From contig NZ_JANADO010000001.1 of NCBI RefSeq assembly GCF_024199845.1, positions 248,001-312,000 on the forward strand: a stretch of DNA of 64,000 nt. The letters are read 5' to 3'. The notes beneath the pieces were generated by a model. It was given only the letters and a program-made list of their open reading frames with translations, was not told the DNA's origin and did no database searches. The stretch is from Bradyrhizobium sp. CCGB12 (lineage in GTDB: Bacteria > Pseudomonadota > Alphaproteobacteria > Rhizobiales > Xanthobacteraceae). The position numbers were made by a program, and so were the translations under genes. Positions 1-8,342 of the stretch are shown in pieces (positions within the stretch are counted from its first letter, which is position 1; the number at the start of each line of letters is the position of its first letter).

Positions 1-323
1 TCGAAATAGGCCGGGGGAATCTCGAACTTGTTGGGCCTGCCGATCCTCGACGGCATGGTATCGGTGAGATCCTTGTAAGCACTGATGACAGCAACGCGCG
101 CGAGATAGAGCGCCTGGCCCGGCAGGTTCGGCAGCGGCACTTTCGCGTCGATCTGGCGCCGTCGCTCGGCCAGGATGGATTTGAAATCGGCGAGCGCGCG
201 GTCATAGCCGGCGAGTGCCTCAGCTTGCCTCGCCGTGAGCGTGCCCTGCTGACCGACGGCGGGCGCCGTCACGAGCAGGGCAAGAGCGGTCAAGGTTGCG
301 GCAACAAGATATCTCGGTCCCAT
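1..323 (-). CDS. Exported protein of unknown function (partial, 3' end outside window)
   Basis: Reading leftward from an ATG at 321-323, 107 codons stay open to the window edge, so the C-terminus is missing. Residues 1-25 form a clear Sec signal peptide: a basic start (MGPRY), a hydrophobic Ala/Leu/Val core and a small-residue region before QQG. The mature part begins with a charged helical stretch rich in Ala, Arg and Asp. I do not recognise a family in the visible part. It lies 108 bp downstream of the MFS transporter on the same strand, so it could be the last gene of that operon, but nothing visible ties it to aromatic catabolism. Confidence 0.6.
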   Translation of the reverse strand, partial: MGPRYLVAATLTALALLVTAPAVGQQGTLTARQAEALAGYDRALADFKSILAERRRQIDAKVPLPNLPGQALYLARVAVISAYKDLTDTMPSRIGRPNKFEIPPAYF

Positions 324-431
324 GGCGGGTTCCCCGGCGCTTGTCGAATCGTGGCCAGGGAGATCGTAAACATCAGACGCGGAGGCTGGCGAGATGCAAT
401 CTTTCCCGAGCCTCTGGCTGCCGTTCTCCGT

Positions 432-1757
432 CTACAGCGCGCGTTTCGCGCTTTCCGGGGCGAGCAGGATGCCGATGAAGGCGCAGGCCGCGATCACCTC
501 GAAATAGAGGATCACGGGGGTGAAGCTGCCGCTCGACGCCATCAGGGCGGTGCCGACCAGGGGCGCGATGCCGCCGCCCAGGATGATGCCGAGCTGCTTG
601 CCGAGGGAGGAGCCACTGACGCGGACCTCGGTCGGAAACAGCTCTGCCGTGAAGGCCGCTTCCGGCGCGAACATCAGCGCGTGGATGATCCCGATGGAGA
701 CGACGAGGCCCATGATGAGCAGCATCGGATCCTTGGTCGCGACGAGCTGGAAGTAGATCGGATACCAGGCCGCCGCGAGCAGGATGCCGAGTGCGATGAA
801 CGGGCGGCGGCCGAACCTGTCTGAATAGCTCGCGATCAGCGGCACCATGCACATCTCCAGCACGTTGGCGACCATGGTGCCGAAGGTGACGCTGGACTGC
901 GCCATGCCCAGCGTCCTGACGGCATAGCCGAGTACGAAGACCGTGCTCATGTACTGGAACGTGCTGTGCGCCATGTTGGCGAGGCAACCGAACAGCACGG
1001 ATTTCTTCCACGACCTAGCGACATCGAGCAGCGGTGCCTTCGGCCGCGCCGCCGCGGCCTGCACCGCCCTGAACAGGGTCGACTCGTCGACCTGAAGGCG
1101 GATGTAGCTGCCGAGCACCACCAGGACGAGGCTGAGCACGAAGGGCACGCGCCAGACCCATTGTGCAAAATCCTGTGGGGTCGAGATGAAGCCGAGCAGC
1201 GCGATGAAGCCGGAGGCCAGGATCACGCCGATCGGACCGGAGGCGTTGACGAAGGATGCGAAGAAGCCGCGTCTTGCCGAGGGTGCATTCTCCAGCGTCA
1301 GCGACACCGCGTTCATGTATTCGCCGCCGAAGGCAAAGCCTTGCACGAAGCGCAAGGCGACCAGCGCGATCGGCGCCAGCAGCCCGATCGAATCATAGCT
1401 CGGCAGGCACCCGATCAGGAAACTTGCGACGCCCATCAGCACGAAGGTGATCGTCAGCATCGCCTTGCGGCCGAGTTGATCGCCGTAATGGCCGAACACC
1501 ATGCCGCCGAGCGGGCGGGCGACGAAGCCGACTGCAAACGTCGCGTAGACCGCCAGCATGCTCGCGGTCGAATCCATCTTCGGGAAGAAGAAGCGATCGA
1601 ACACGATGGGTGCGGTGAAGGCGTAGATGAAGAAATCATAGTGTTCGATCACCGATCCGAGCGAGGACGCGACCACGAGCTTGCGGAACGCGGGCGTGAT
1701 CGGCGCCGCTTCGGTGCGGCCTGTCGCCCCGGTGACGACCTCTGCGGTGTTGCTCAT
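432..1757 (-). CDS. MFS transporter, metabolite:H+ symporter (MHS) family
   Basis: This 441-residue protein has about 12 hydrophobic segments. It carries the loop motif of the metabolite:H+ symporter family (shikimate, alpha-ketoglutarate, proline/betaine and aromatic acid permeases), seen as GFVARPLGGMVFGHYGDQLG with GRK following, and the FGGEY motif of helix 5. A good ribosome binding site (GAGGGGAA) precedes the ATG. It lies downstream of the FAH-like hydrolase, the FAD hydroxylase and the VOC dioxygenase on the same strand, so it most likely imports the aromatic acid degraded by those enzymes. The substrate cannot be read from the sequence. Confidence 0.9.
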   Translation of the reverse strand: MSNTAEVVTGATGRTEAAPITPAFRKLVVASSLGSVIEHYDFFIYAFTAPIVFDRFFFPKMDSTASMLAVYATFAVGFVARPLGGMVFGHYGDQLGRKAMLTITFVLMGVASFLIGCLPSYDSIGLLAPIALVALRFVQGFAFGGEYMNAVSLTLENAPSARRGFFASFVNASGPIGVILASGFIALLGFISTPQDFAQWVWRVPFVLSLVLVVLGSYIRLQVDESTLFRAVQAAAARPKAPLLDVARSWKKSVLFGCLANMAHSTFQYMSTVFVLGYAVRTLGMAQSSVTFGTMVANVLEMCMVPLIASYSDRFGRRPFIALGILLAAAWYPIYFQLVATKDPMLLIMGLVVSIGIIHALMFAPEAAFTAELFPTEVRVSGSSLGKQLGIILGGGIAPLVGTALMASSGSFTPVILYFEVIAACAFIGILLAPESAKRAL

Positions 1758-1873
1758 ATGTTTCCCCTCTTTGGCTTTTGCTTGTGTCGTCTCACATCAG
1801 GCGCGCCCGACCGGCGGCGACACGAGGCCGGCCTCGCCGCCGCCGGGGTGCAAGGATGTGTCGAATGGATCGC

Positions 1874-2722
1874 TCACTGCGCCTCGTCGGCGACCGGATT
1901 GCGCAGGATGGCGAGTTTCTCGACCTCGACCTCGACGATGTCGCCGGGCTTCATCCAGAGCGGCGGGGTGCGTTTGGCGCCGACGCCGCCGGGCGTGCCG
2001 CTGACGATGACGTCACCGGGCTCGAGCCGGGTGAAGGTCGAGCAATATTCGATCTGGCGCGCGATATCGAAGATCATGTGCTTGATCTGCGCTTGCTGCA
2101 CGACCTGCCCGTTGAGGCGGGTGGTGAGCTTGAGCTCGCCCAGTTCGCCGAGCTCGTCCGGTGTCATCATCCATGGGCCGAATGCGCCGGTATCCGGAAA
2201 ATTCTTGCCAGGCGTGAACTGGTGGGTGTGACGCTGGAAATCGCGGATGCTGCCATCGTTGTAGCAGGAGTAGCCGGCGACAAAGCTCATCGCCTCGCTG
2301 CGTGAGATGTAGCGGCCGCCCTTGCCGATGATGACCGCGAGCTCGCCCTCGAAATCGAGGTCGGTCGAGACGCGCGGGCGGATGATGGGCTTCAGATGCC
2401 CGGTCTGGCTGTTGGAATAGCGCGAGAAGATGGTGGGGTGCTCGACCTCGGCGCGGCCGGTTTCTTTTCGGTGTGTCTCGTAATTCAGGCCGATGCACAG
2501 GATCTTGTCCGGATTCGGAACGACCGGCAGCCAGGCAAGCCCCGCAAGCGGCGTGGCGGTCGCCTTGGACTTGGCATCGGCGACGCCTGCGAGCGCGCCG
2601 GCGATGGCGGCCCTGAGGTCGGCATAGCGCGAGGCGAGCACGGCGCCGACATCGAGGAAATTGTCGCCTTCGACGATGCCCCAGGTCGTCCGGCCGTCGA
2701 TCGCAATGGTCGCGAGTTTCAT
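1874..2722 (-). CDS. Fumarylacetoacetate hydrolase (FAH) family protein
   Basis: This 282-residue protein is of the FAH family, which contains C-C bond hydrolases, hydratases and decarboxylases acting on ring-cleavage products. The metal site is visible: E125 and E127 in LDFEGELAV and D156 in CYNDGSIRDFQ. The C-terminal signature VSGTPGGVG is also present. Residues 1-70 form the usual N-terminal cap. The start codon overlaps the stop of the upstream hydroxylase (ATGA), which implies translational coupling. Together with the hydroxylase and extradiol dioxygenase, the expected role is to process the meta-cleavage product. Hydrolysis is inferred; a hydratase or decarboxylase role is also possible. 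Confidence 0.88.
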   Translation of the reverse strand: MKLATIAIDGRTTWGIVEGDNFLDVGAVLASRYADLRAAIAGALAGVADAKSKATATPLAGLAWLPVVPNPDKILCIGLNYETHRKETGRAEVEHPTIFSRYSNSQTGHLKPIIRPRVSTDLDFEGELAVIIGKGGRYISRSEAMSFVAGYSCYNDGSIRDFQRHTHQFTPGKNFPDTGAFGPWMMTPDELGELGELKLTTRLNGQVVQQAQIKHMIFDIARQIEYCSTFTRLEPGDVIVSGTPGGVGAKRTPPLWMKPGDIVEVEVEKLAILRNPVADEAQ

Positions 2723-4326
2723 GCTGTCTTCTCCATTTTCAAATCCGGATCGTGATGGCCGTGCAGACGCGAGCTAACCTCGCGCAAGAGACCGTCGAGC
2801 TCGGCCGCGTCGTGCGCGGTCCCGAACACGTAATGATCGGGCCGCACGATCGCGGCGGCGACGCCTTGACGATCGAACCAGCCGGCCAGAACGCCGTCGC
2901 TCTCTTCGAGCGCGCCGGATGCGCCGGAGCCGTCGGGCGCGATTGCCGTTGCAGCCAGCTCTGGATACGCGGCGCAGAGCGCGAGGAGCGAGGCTGCATC
3001 GCTGCGGCGGCCGTCGATGAATAAGCGCAGGCCTAGTCCGGTGATCTTGTCGAGCAGGCAAGACTCGCCGTCGCGCAGGACTCGTGGCTGCGGAAACAGG
3101 CTGCCGCGCGCCGCTCCATCCTGTTCCGTCAGGAAGCCCGTGCGCAGCGGCGGGATGATTTCCTGCCGCGTGATTTCGAGCGGCTTGCCGCCACCCTCAA
3201 CGAGGATCTGCGCATCGCGGCGTCGCGCGGCCGCCGGATCACGTTCGCAGATCGACTGGCCGATCGCCTTGATCTTGCCGGTCAGCTCGATCACGTGCGC
3301 CTTGCGCTCGGTCGTGTAGCTGTCAAGCAGCGCGTCGGGCGAGGTACCCCTCAGCACGGAATCGAGCTTCCAGACGAGATTGGTCGCATCGCGCAGGCCC
3401 TGGCACATGCCCTGGCCGATGAACGGCGGCTGTTGATGCGCGGCATCGCCGGCGATGATGATTCGACCGTTGCGCCAATCGGCAGCTACCAGCGCGTGGA
3501 AACGATACGATGCTGCGCGCCACAATTCGCCATCCTCCGGCGTGAGCCATGGCGCAAGCAGCTTCCACACATTCTCCGGCCGCTCCATCTGCCTGGGATC
3601 TTCGTCCGGCAGCAGCATGATCTCCCAGCGGCGATGGTTCTTGGGGCCGATGAGGAAGCTGACGGGGCGCGCCGGATTGCAGAACTGCGCGGAGTTCTGC
3701 GGCAGTTCTGCAAGCGCGGCCTGATCGACCCGCGCGTCGACCACGAGCCAGGGCTCGTCGAAGATCAGGTCTTCGAGCGCGATGCCGGCGATCTGCCGTA
3801 CCGTGCTCGAGGCGCCGTCGCAGCCGAGGACGTAACGCGCCGTCACCGTCCGCAATTGTCCTCCAGCGTCTTTCAGCGTCGCTTCGACGAGGTCCGGCCG
3901 TTGCGCTAGTCCGACGAGCTCGACGCCCAGCTCGGCCTGGACACAGGAGAAACTCAGAGCGTGACGCCGCAGCTCCGCCTCGACGGGCGGCTGGCTGAAC
4001 ACCATGCTTGGCGTGTAGCCGAGCGGGTAGGGTTTTGCGACCATGTGGATGCGCCGGATCAATTGGCCGTCGACGCCAAAATGCTCGGAGGCGGTGAAGG
4101 GCTCGACATGGGGGGCGATCGCCTCGGCCAATCCCATGTTGTCGAAGTGACGGAAGATCTCGTGGTCGAGCGCGATCGCGCGCGGCTTGTCGTACACGCC
4201 GGTGAGACGGTCGACGACGAGCGTGCGATGCCTGCTACGGCCGAGCAGGCCGGTTGCCACGGCCCCGGTCGGTCCGAAGCCGACGACGAGCACGTCGTAA
4301 TCCGTGGTTGCTGAAGGCGTCGTCAC
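2719..4326 (-). CDS. FAD-dependent aromatic hydroxylase (MhpA-like)
   Basis: This 535-residue group A flavoprotein monooxygenase has the three class motifs: GFGPTG near the N-terminus for FAD binding, the DG motif in GCDGASSTVRQ, and the GD motif in IIIAGDAAHQQPPFIGQGMC. The closest general type is 3-(3-hydroxyphenyl)propionate hydroxylase. These enzymes use NAD(P)H and O2 to ortho-hydroxylate a phenolic acid to a catechol. I chose the GTG at 4324-4326 because it overlaps the stop of the dioxygenase gene (GTGA) and directly precedes the FAD-binding strand. The same frame stays open upstream to 4434, but inside the dioxygenase gene. The C-terminus is the thioredoxin-like domain usual in this family. 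Confidence 0.9.
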   Translation of the reverse strand: MTTPSATTDYDVLVVGFGPTGAVATGLLGRSRHRTLVVDRLTGVYDKPRAIALDHEIFRHFDNMGLAEAIAPHVEPFTASEHFGVDGQLIRRIHMVAKPYPLGYTPSMVFSQPPVEAELRRHALSFSCVQAELGVELVGLAQRPDLVEATLKDAGGQLRTVTARYVLGCDGASSTVRQIAGIALEDLIFDEPWLVVDARVDQAALAELPQNSAQFCNPARPVSFLIGPKNHRRWEIMLLPDEDPRQMERPENVWKLLAPWLTPEDGELWRAASYRFHALVAADWRNGRIIIAGDAAHQQPPFIGQGMCQGLRDATNLVWKLDSVLRGTSPDALLDSYTTERKAHVIELTGKIKAIGQSICERDPAAARRRDAQILVEGGGKPLEITRQEIIPPLRTGFLTEQDGAARGSLFPQPRVLRDGESCLLDKITGLGLRLFIDGRRSDAASLLALCAAYPELAATAIAPDGSGASGALEESDGVLAGWFDRQGVAAAIVRPDHYVFGTAHDAAELDGLLREVSSRLHGHHDPDLKMEKTA

Positions 4327-5225
4327 GCGCGACGATCCGCGTCGAACGGCACGGCGAGTTGCGCCGTCTTGCAGGCCTCGCTCTTGGGCGGCGCGATTCC
4401 CCATTGGTCGGTGCGCCCGGGCGGCCAGACCCATTCCGCCGGCCCCTTCGGACGATAGCTGTCGTCAACCTCCAGGACTTCGGCGGTGTACTCGATGACG
4501 ATCCCGGCCGGATCGACGAAATAGGCGAATACGTTGTCGCCGGGCCCGTGCCGGCCAACGCCCCAGCCGATCGGAAAGCCGTGATCGACCATGCGGCCGG
4601 AGCCGCGCATCACCGATTCCAGGTTCGGCATCAGGAAGGCGATGTGGTTGAGACCGTTGACCGGGGCTTCCGCGAGCACAACGGCGTGGTGATCGCTGTT
4701 GCAGCACAGGAATGCCATCAGCTTCGAGCGGTCGGTCAGGCGAAAGCCGAGCGCCTGCTGGTAGAACGCGGAGAGCTTTTCGATGTCGGCGCTGTTGATG
4801 TTGACGTGGGCGAGCCGCTCGGGACGGTCGGCCACGATGCGCGCCGTCTTGGTGCGATCGCCATGGACGAACTCCATGCAGCAGCCCTGCGGCTCGCGGA
4901 TCACGAAGTGCGCGCCGCCCGACGGCGCGGGCGACGGACCGGGCGGCGTGATGATCTCGCAGCCAGAATCGCTTGCGCAGGCGAACAGGCGGTCGAGATC
5001 GTCGCGCGAGCGGACACGAAAAGTGACCTTGCCCAGCGCCGACCGTTCGCCTTGCGTGAGCTCGACAACGTGGAAATCCGCTCCCGTCGCGGCGAGAAAG
5101 ACCGTGCCCTCGGCTTCGGCAGCGATGTCGAGGCCCCAGACCTTTGCGTAGAATTCAGCCGAGGCGCCGAGACGCGGCGTCGTGACCTCGACGCTGCGCA
5201 ACGCGACCACCGGAAAATCGGGCAT
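4323..5225 (-). CDS. VOC-family extradiol-type ring-cleavage dioxygenase
   Basis: This 300-residue protein has two vicinal-oxygen-chelate domains, the size and layout of 2,3-dihydroxybiphenyl 1,2-dioxygenase. The C-terminal domain carries the predicted Fe(II) triad H140 (HVNINS), H194 (LNHIAF) and E245 (VIEYTAE). H179/H180 sit near the place of the catalytic histidine, and Y235 in AYFVDPAG also fits. It is the first gene of the leftward operon and faces the GntR regulator across about 155 bp. It should open a catechol made by the downstream hydroxylase. The Pro/Trp-rich C-terminal tail (PAEWVWPPGRTDQWG) is typical of one VOC subfamily, but does not identify the substrate. Confidence 0.88.
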   Translation of the reverse strand: MPDFPVVALRSVEVTTPRLGASAEFYAKVWGLDIAAEAEGTVFLAATGADFHVVELTQGERSALGKVTFRVRSRDDLDRLFACASDSGCEIITPPGPSPAPSGGAHFVIREPQGCCMEFVHGDRTKTARIVADRPERLAHVNINSADIEKLSAFYQQALGFRLTDRSKLMAFLCCNSDHHAVVLAEAPVNGLNHIAFLMPNLESVMRGSGRMVDHGFPIGWGVGRHGPGDNVFAYFVDPAGIVIEYTAEVLEVDDSYRPKGPAEWVWPPGRTDQWGIAPPKSEACKTAQLAVPFDADRRA

Positions 5226-5362
5226 CGGGTTTCCTCGTCAAAAGGCAGAGGGCGCGCCCGAATTCCTGGGATTGCCACCAGCCGTTGTTCTTGACGAATG
5301 GCTAATCTATACAAATCTGTCAGTAAAGATAAAATTTATAAATTATCGTCGGATCGTGGCCT

Positions 5363-5379
5363 GATGTACAAAAAACATC
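5363..5379. promoter_or_regulatory. Inverted repeat, candidate GntR operator
   Basis: The sequence GATGT-N7-ACATC ends 2 bp before the first ATG of the GntR gene. The surrounding 60 bp are unusually A+T rich, with a second palindrome ATTTATAAAT at about 5334-5343. FCD-type GntR proteins usually bind short inverted repeats in their own divergent promoter region, so this is a plausible autoregulatory operator that would also control the dioxygenase operon. Function is inferred from position and symmetry only. Confidence 0.4.
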
Positions 5380-5380
5380 G

Positions 5381-6124
5381 ATGAATCAGTGGGACGCCAT
5401 GAACTCTGACCTGTCGAACCCGAAGACCGAGGCGCCGGCGACGCTGGCGACGAGCATCTACGCCCGCCTCAAGGCCGACATCCTGACCACCCGGCTTACG
5501 CCCGGACGCAAGCTGCAGTCGCGTTTCCTGATGGAGCACTACAATGTCGGACAGACCCCGCTGCGTGAGGCGCTCAACCGTCTCACGACGGAGGAGTTCG
5601 TGGTCGGCATGGAGCAGCGTGGCTTCTACGTGAAGCCGATCAGCGGGGACGAGCTTCAGGAGCTGACCAAGACGCGCTGCTGGGTCGAGGGTCTTGCCTT
5701 GCGCGAATCCATGCAGAACGCGACGCAGGGCTGGGAAGAGCAGCTTCTGGTGACGCATCACCGCCTCGACCGCACGCCGCGTTCGCTCGATCCGGACAAG
5801 TTCGCGGACAATCCCGAGTGGGAGAAGGCGCACCGCGCCTTCCATGCAACGTTGATCGGCCTGTGCGGCTCGCGCCCGCTGCTCGGTTTCTGCGAGCAGC
5901 TGGCCGACCGGCTCTATCGCTACCGTATGATGTCGATCGCAAAGGCCTATCCGGTCCGCAAGATCGGGACCGAGCACGCACAGATCCTGAAGGCCGTGCT
6001 CGACCGCAAAACGGATGAAGCCGTGGCGCTGCTCCAGCAGCACTATCAACGCACGGCGGATGTGATCTATTCCGATCTAGAGACGGTCCTACCGAAGTCC
6101 GACACGTCTCACGCCGCCCGGTAG
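5381..6124 (+). CDS. GntR-family transcriptional regulator (FCD/FadR subfamily)
   Basis: This 247-residue regulator has an N-terminal winged helix at about residues 20-90 (YARLKADILT..., TPLREALNRL, GFYVKPIS). The C-terminal FCD ligand domain has His residues in HRAFHATL, EHAQIL and LQQHYQRT at the usual metal-ligand places. It is transcribed away from the dioxygenase/hydroxylase/FAH operon, the usual position of a local repressor released by a pathway acid. A second ATG at 5399 is an equally possible start; neither has a strong Shine-Dalgarno sequence. Its 3' end overlaps the convergent flavin monooxygenase gene by 16 bp. Confidence 0.9.
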   Translation: MNQWDAMNSDLSNPKTEAPATLATSIYARLKADILTTRLTPGRKLQSRFLMEHYNVGQTPLREALNRLTTEEFVVGMEQRGFYVKPISGDELQELTKTRCWVEGLALRESMQNATQGWEEQLLVTHHRLDRTPRSLDPDKFADNPEWEKAHRAFHATLIGLCGSRPLLGFCEQLADRLYRYRMMSIAKAYPVRKIGTEHAQILKAVLDRKTDEAVALLQQHYQRTADVIYSDLETVLPKSDTSHAAR

Positions 6125-7599
6125 TCCGGCGCCGTGGCCAGGAATTTCGCATAAGCATCCGCATCCGGCGGCGAGAAGCGCCCGGGAAGCCCGCCGCGCT
6201 TCTGGTTCTTCGCCCCGATGTCGGCCATCAGCTCGTCGAAATGGCGGTAGTGATACGGCGCGACGCACAGGCCGCCATAGACGCCCGCGGCCGGCCGTTC
6301 GACGCGCTTGAAGTGCAGCATCATCTCGATGTTGTCGTGCATCTGCCGCGCCGTCGGCTGGTTGGCGAGCTGGCCATCGGCATAGCGCATCAGCCAGTTC
6401 GCGGCGAGATCGGCGCAGAGCACGGTGCAGAACGATGAGTTGAAGCCGACGAAGCCGAGCTCGGGCAGATCCGGATTGGCGATCAGTCGATAGAGCCGGT
6501 ACTGCCCGTCGGCATCGACCAGCTTCTGCGTGTAAGCCGCAGGCAGGAACGGCACCCCGAGCTTGTAGCCGATCGCGAGCACAGCGACATCGGCACCGAT
6601 GCGCTCGCCGCCGCTCGTCACGATGCTGTCGCCCTCATAGCGGTCGAACGTGCCGAACACGGCCTTGATGCGGCCGTCGGCGACCATCGGATAGAAGCCC
6701 GGCGTTGCGATCGGTACCGAGCAGTTGACGCCGTCCTCGATCCGCTCCTTCGGCACCATCTTGCACCGGCCAAGCTTGAGCTGCGCCTTCAACAGGCTCT
6801 CCAGCCCGCGCCAGTTCGCCCAGACCAGCGGCGCGGCGAGGCGATGCGCTAGCCGCGCCATCGTGCTGATGCCCCAGCCGGGAAACATCTCCTCTTGCGC
6901 ACGGATGTAGAGGATGCGCTTGAAGTTCACGAGACCGCCGATGAAATAGGGAATGCGCCAGACCGGCTCGCGCATCACGATGGTGACCTCGCGCGCGCCC
7001 GCCTTGACCGCGTTCACGGCGATGTCGGTCGCGGATTTCGAGCCGCCGAGCACGACGACGCGGCGCCCCTTTGCCAGGGCGGCATCATTGTATTTCGACG
7101 AATGCAGGATCTGGCTGCCCTGTGCCAGAAAGCCGTCCTCGCCGGGGCAATGCAGCTCGCGCGGCTCGTTGAACTGGCCGGTGCAGACCGCGACGAAGTC
7201 GAAATCCTCGTTCGTTGTCCCGCCGTCTTTTCCGCTGAGCGCGAGCGTCCAGCCGGGCTTGCCGTCGGCGCGCCGCGCCATGCCGGCAACCTCCGTGTTG
7301 AGGCGCAGCATGCGGTCGAGGGCAAAACTCTTGGCGTAGTCGGCGAGATAGGCATGGACCTGCGGCCCGGTCGGCCATTCCGGATAGGCGTCCGGCATGG
7401 CGCGGTCGGTGTAGCGATAGAGCTCCTTCGGGCTCTGCGTCTGCACCTCCGGATAGGAGCGCGCCGGCTCCCAGACGCCGCCGAGATCGGCGCTGCGCTC
7501 AACGACAGTGACGCGGTGGCCGCGGGTGGAGAACGCCTTTGCGGCGGCAAGGCCGGAGACGCCGGCGCCGATCACGCAGACATGCTTGGGGCTGACCAT
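6109..7599 (-). CDS. Class B flavin-containing monooxygenase (FMO-like)
   Basis: This protein of about 496 residues has two dinucleotide-binding folds: FAD site GAGVSGLAAAK at the N-terminus and NADPH site VLGGSKSATD in the middle, the hallmark of FMO and Baeyer-Villiger enzymes. Between them, ILHSSKYND fills the place of the family fingerprint FxGxxxHxxxW/Y but is only a partial match. Family members add one oxygen to N, S or a ketone carbon. The ATG at 7597-7599 was chosen over an in-frame TTG five codons upstream because it directly precedes the FAD-binding strand. The gene follows the cupin gene by about 100 bp on the same strand and may share its promoter. Confidence 0.85.
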   Translation of the reverse strand: MVSPKHVCVIGAGVSGLAAAKAFSTRGHRVTVVERSADLGGVWEPARSYPEVQTQSPKELYRYTDRAMPDAYPEWPTGPQVHAYLADYAKSFALDRMLRLNTEVAGMARRADGKPGWTLALSGKDGGTTNEDFDFVAVCTGQFNEPRELHCPGEDGFLAQGSQILHSSKYNDAALAKGRRVVVLGGSKSATDIAVNAVKAGAREVTIVMREPVWRIPYFIGGLVNFKRILYIRAQEEMFPGWGISTMARLAHRLAAPLVWANWRGLESLLKAQLKLGRCKMVPKERIEDGVNCSVPIATPGFYPMVADGRIKAVFGTFDRYEGDSIVTSGGERIGADVAVLAIGYKLGVPFLPAAYTQKLVDADGQYRLYRLIANPDLPELGFVGFNSSFCTVLCADLAANWLMRYADGQLANQPTARQMHDNIEMMLHFKRVERPAAGVYGGLCVAPYHYRHFDELMADIGAKNQKRGGLPGRFSPPDADAYAKFLATAPDYRAA

Positions 7600-7705
7600 G
7601 GGATTTGCTCGCAATCAGTGTGTTTCGCGCGCAGGCGGCCACGTTCGGCCGCAAGGCGCGGCCGGCGGAGCTGCAAGCAGATGAAAGTGGACGAGGAAGC
7701 TGCGC

Positions 7706-8155
7706 CTAGTCGTTGGCCTCGGGCGGCAGGAAGTCGACCTCGTGCAGTGCCGAGATGCGCACGACTTCGGCGGGGTCGGTCAGATTGTGGAGCTGGTTGA
7801 ACAACGCCTCCAGCTTCTGCATCGGCGAGACCCAGAACAGCGCCCGGCACGGCTTGTCGGACTTGTTGAAATAGCCATGCGGGATGCCGCGCGGCATGCG
7901 CACGAGATCGCCGGCATGGGCCTTGACCCATTTGCCGTCGAGCTTGAGATCGAGCGTGCCCTCCTGCACCAGGATAAACTCGTCCTGGGTCGGATGGATG
8001 TGCACCGGCACGAACTGGCCGGGATCGCTGTTGGTCTCGAACGCGAAGGTGGAATCGGTGACGGCCTTGGGGAAATAGACCTGGCCCAGGATGTTCCAGC
8101 TCTTGCCGCCATAGCCCGTGCCGTTTGTGGTAATGCCCTTTTCGAGTGCAGTCAT
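7706..8155 (-). CDS. Cupin-domain protein
   Basis: This 149-residue single-domain cupin has the metal-binding motifs intact: motif 1 HIHPTQDEF (two His and a Glu) followed by a Gly-containing loop, and motif 2 with His in MPRGIPHGYF. A strong ribosome binding site (GAGGAG) precedes the ATG. Small cupins of this type bind a metal and act as dioxygenases, isomerases or sensors; the sequence does not decide which. It lies between the FMO-like monooxygenase (same strand) and a divergent AraC regulator, so it is probably the first gene of a two-gene oxidative unit controlled by that regulator. Confidence 0.82.
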   Translation of the reverse strand: MTALEKGITTNGTGYGGKSWNILGQVYFPKAVTDSTFAFETNSDPGQFVPVHIHPTQDEFILVQEGTLDLKLDGKWVKAHAGDLVRMPRGIPHGYFNKSDKPCRALFWVSPMQKLEALFNQLHNLTDPAEVVRISALHEVDFLPPEAND

Positions 8156-8342
8156 GGCTCGCTCCTCATGAATCCCGGCGGAGATGGAGCTTCGGCCAGC
8201 TATGGGCGGCCTGTCTATCCGCTAAACGAATCCGGACGTGACTGTTGCCATGCAGCACGACGATTTTGCGACCCGGCCCTTTTCGCGTCCGGGAGATTAT
8301 TATAGGCTTCAAGCAATTCCGTGACGCGAAGCGTGGTCGACG

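Noticed and set aside
966..2231. Long plus-strand frame opposite the MFS and FAH genes
   Set aside because: Antisense frame of high-G+C genes; translation rich in Arg, Asp, His and Gln with no family pattern, and it crosses two well-supported genes.
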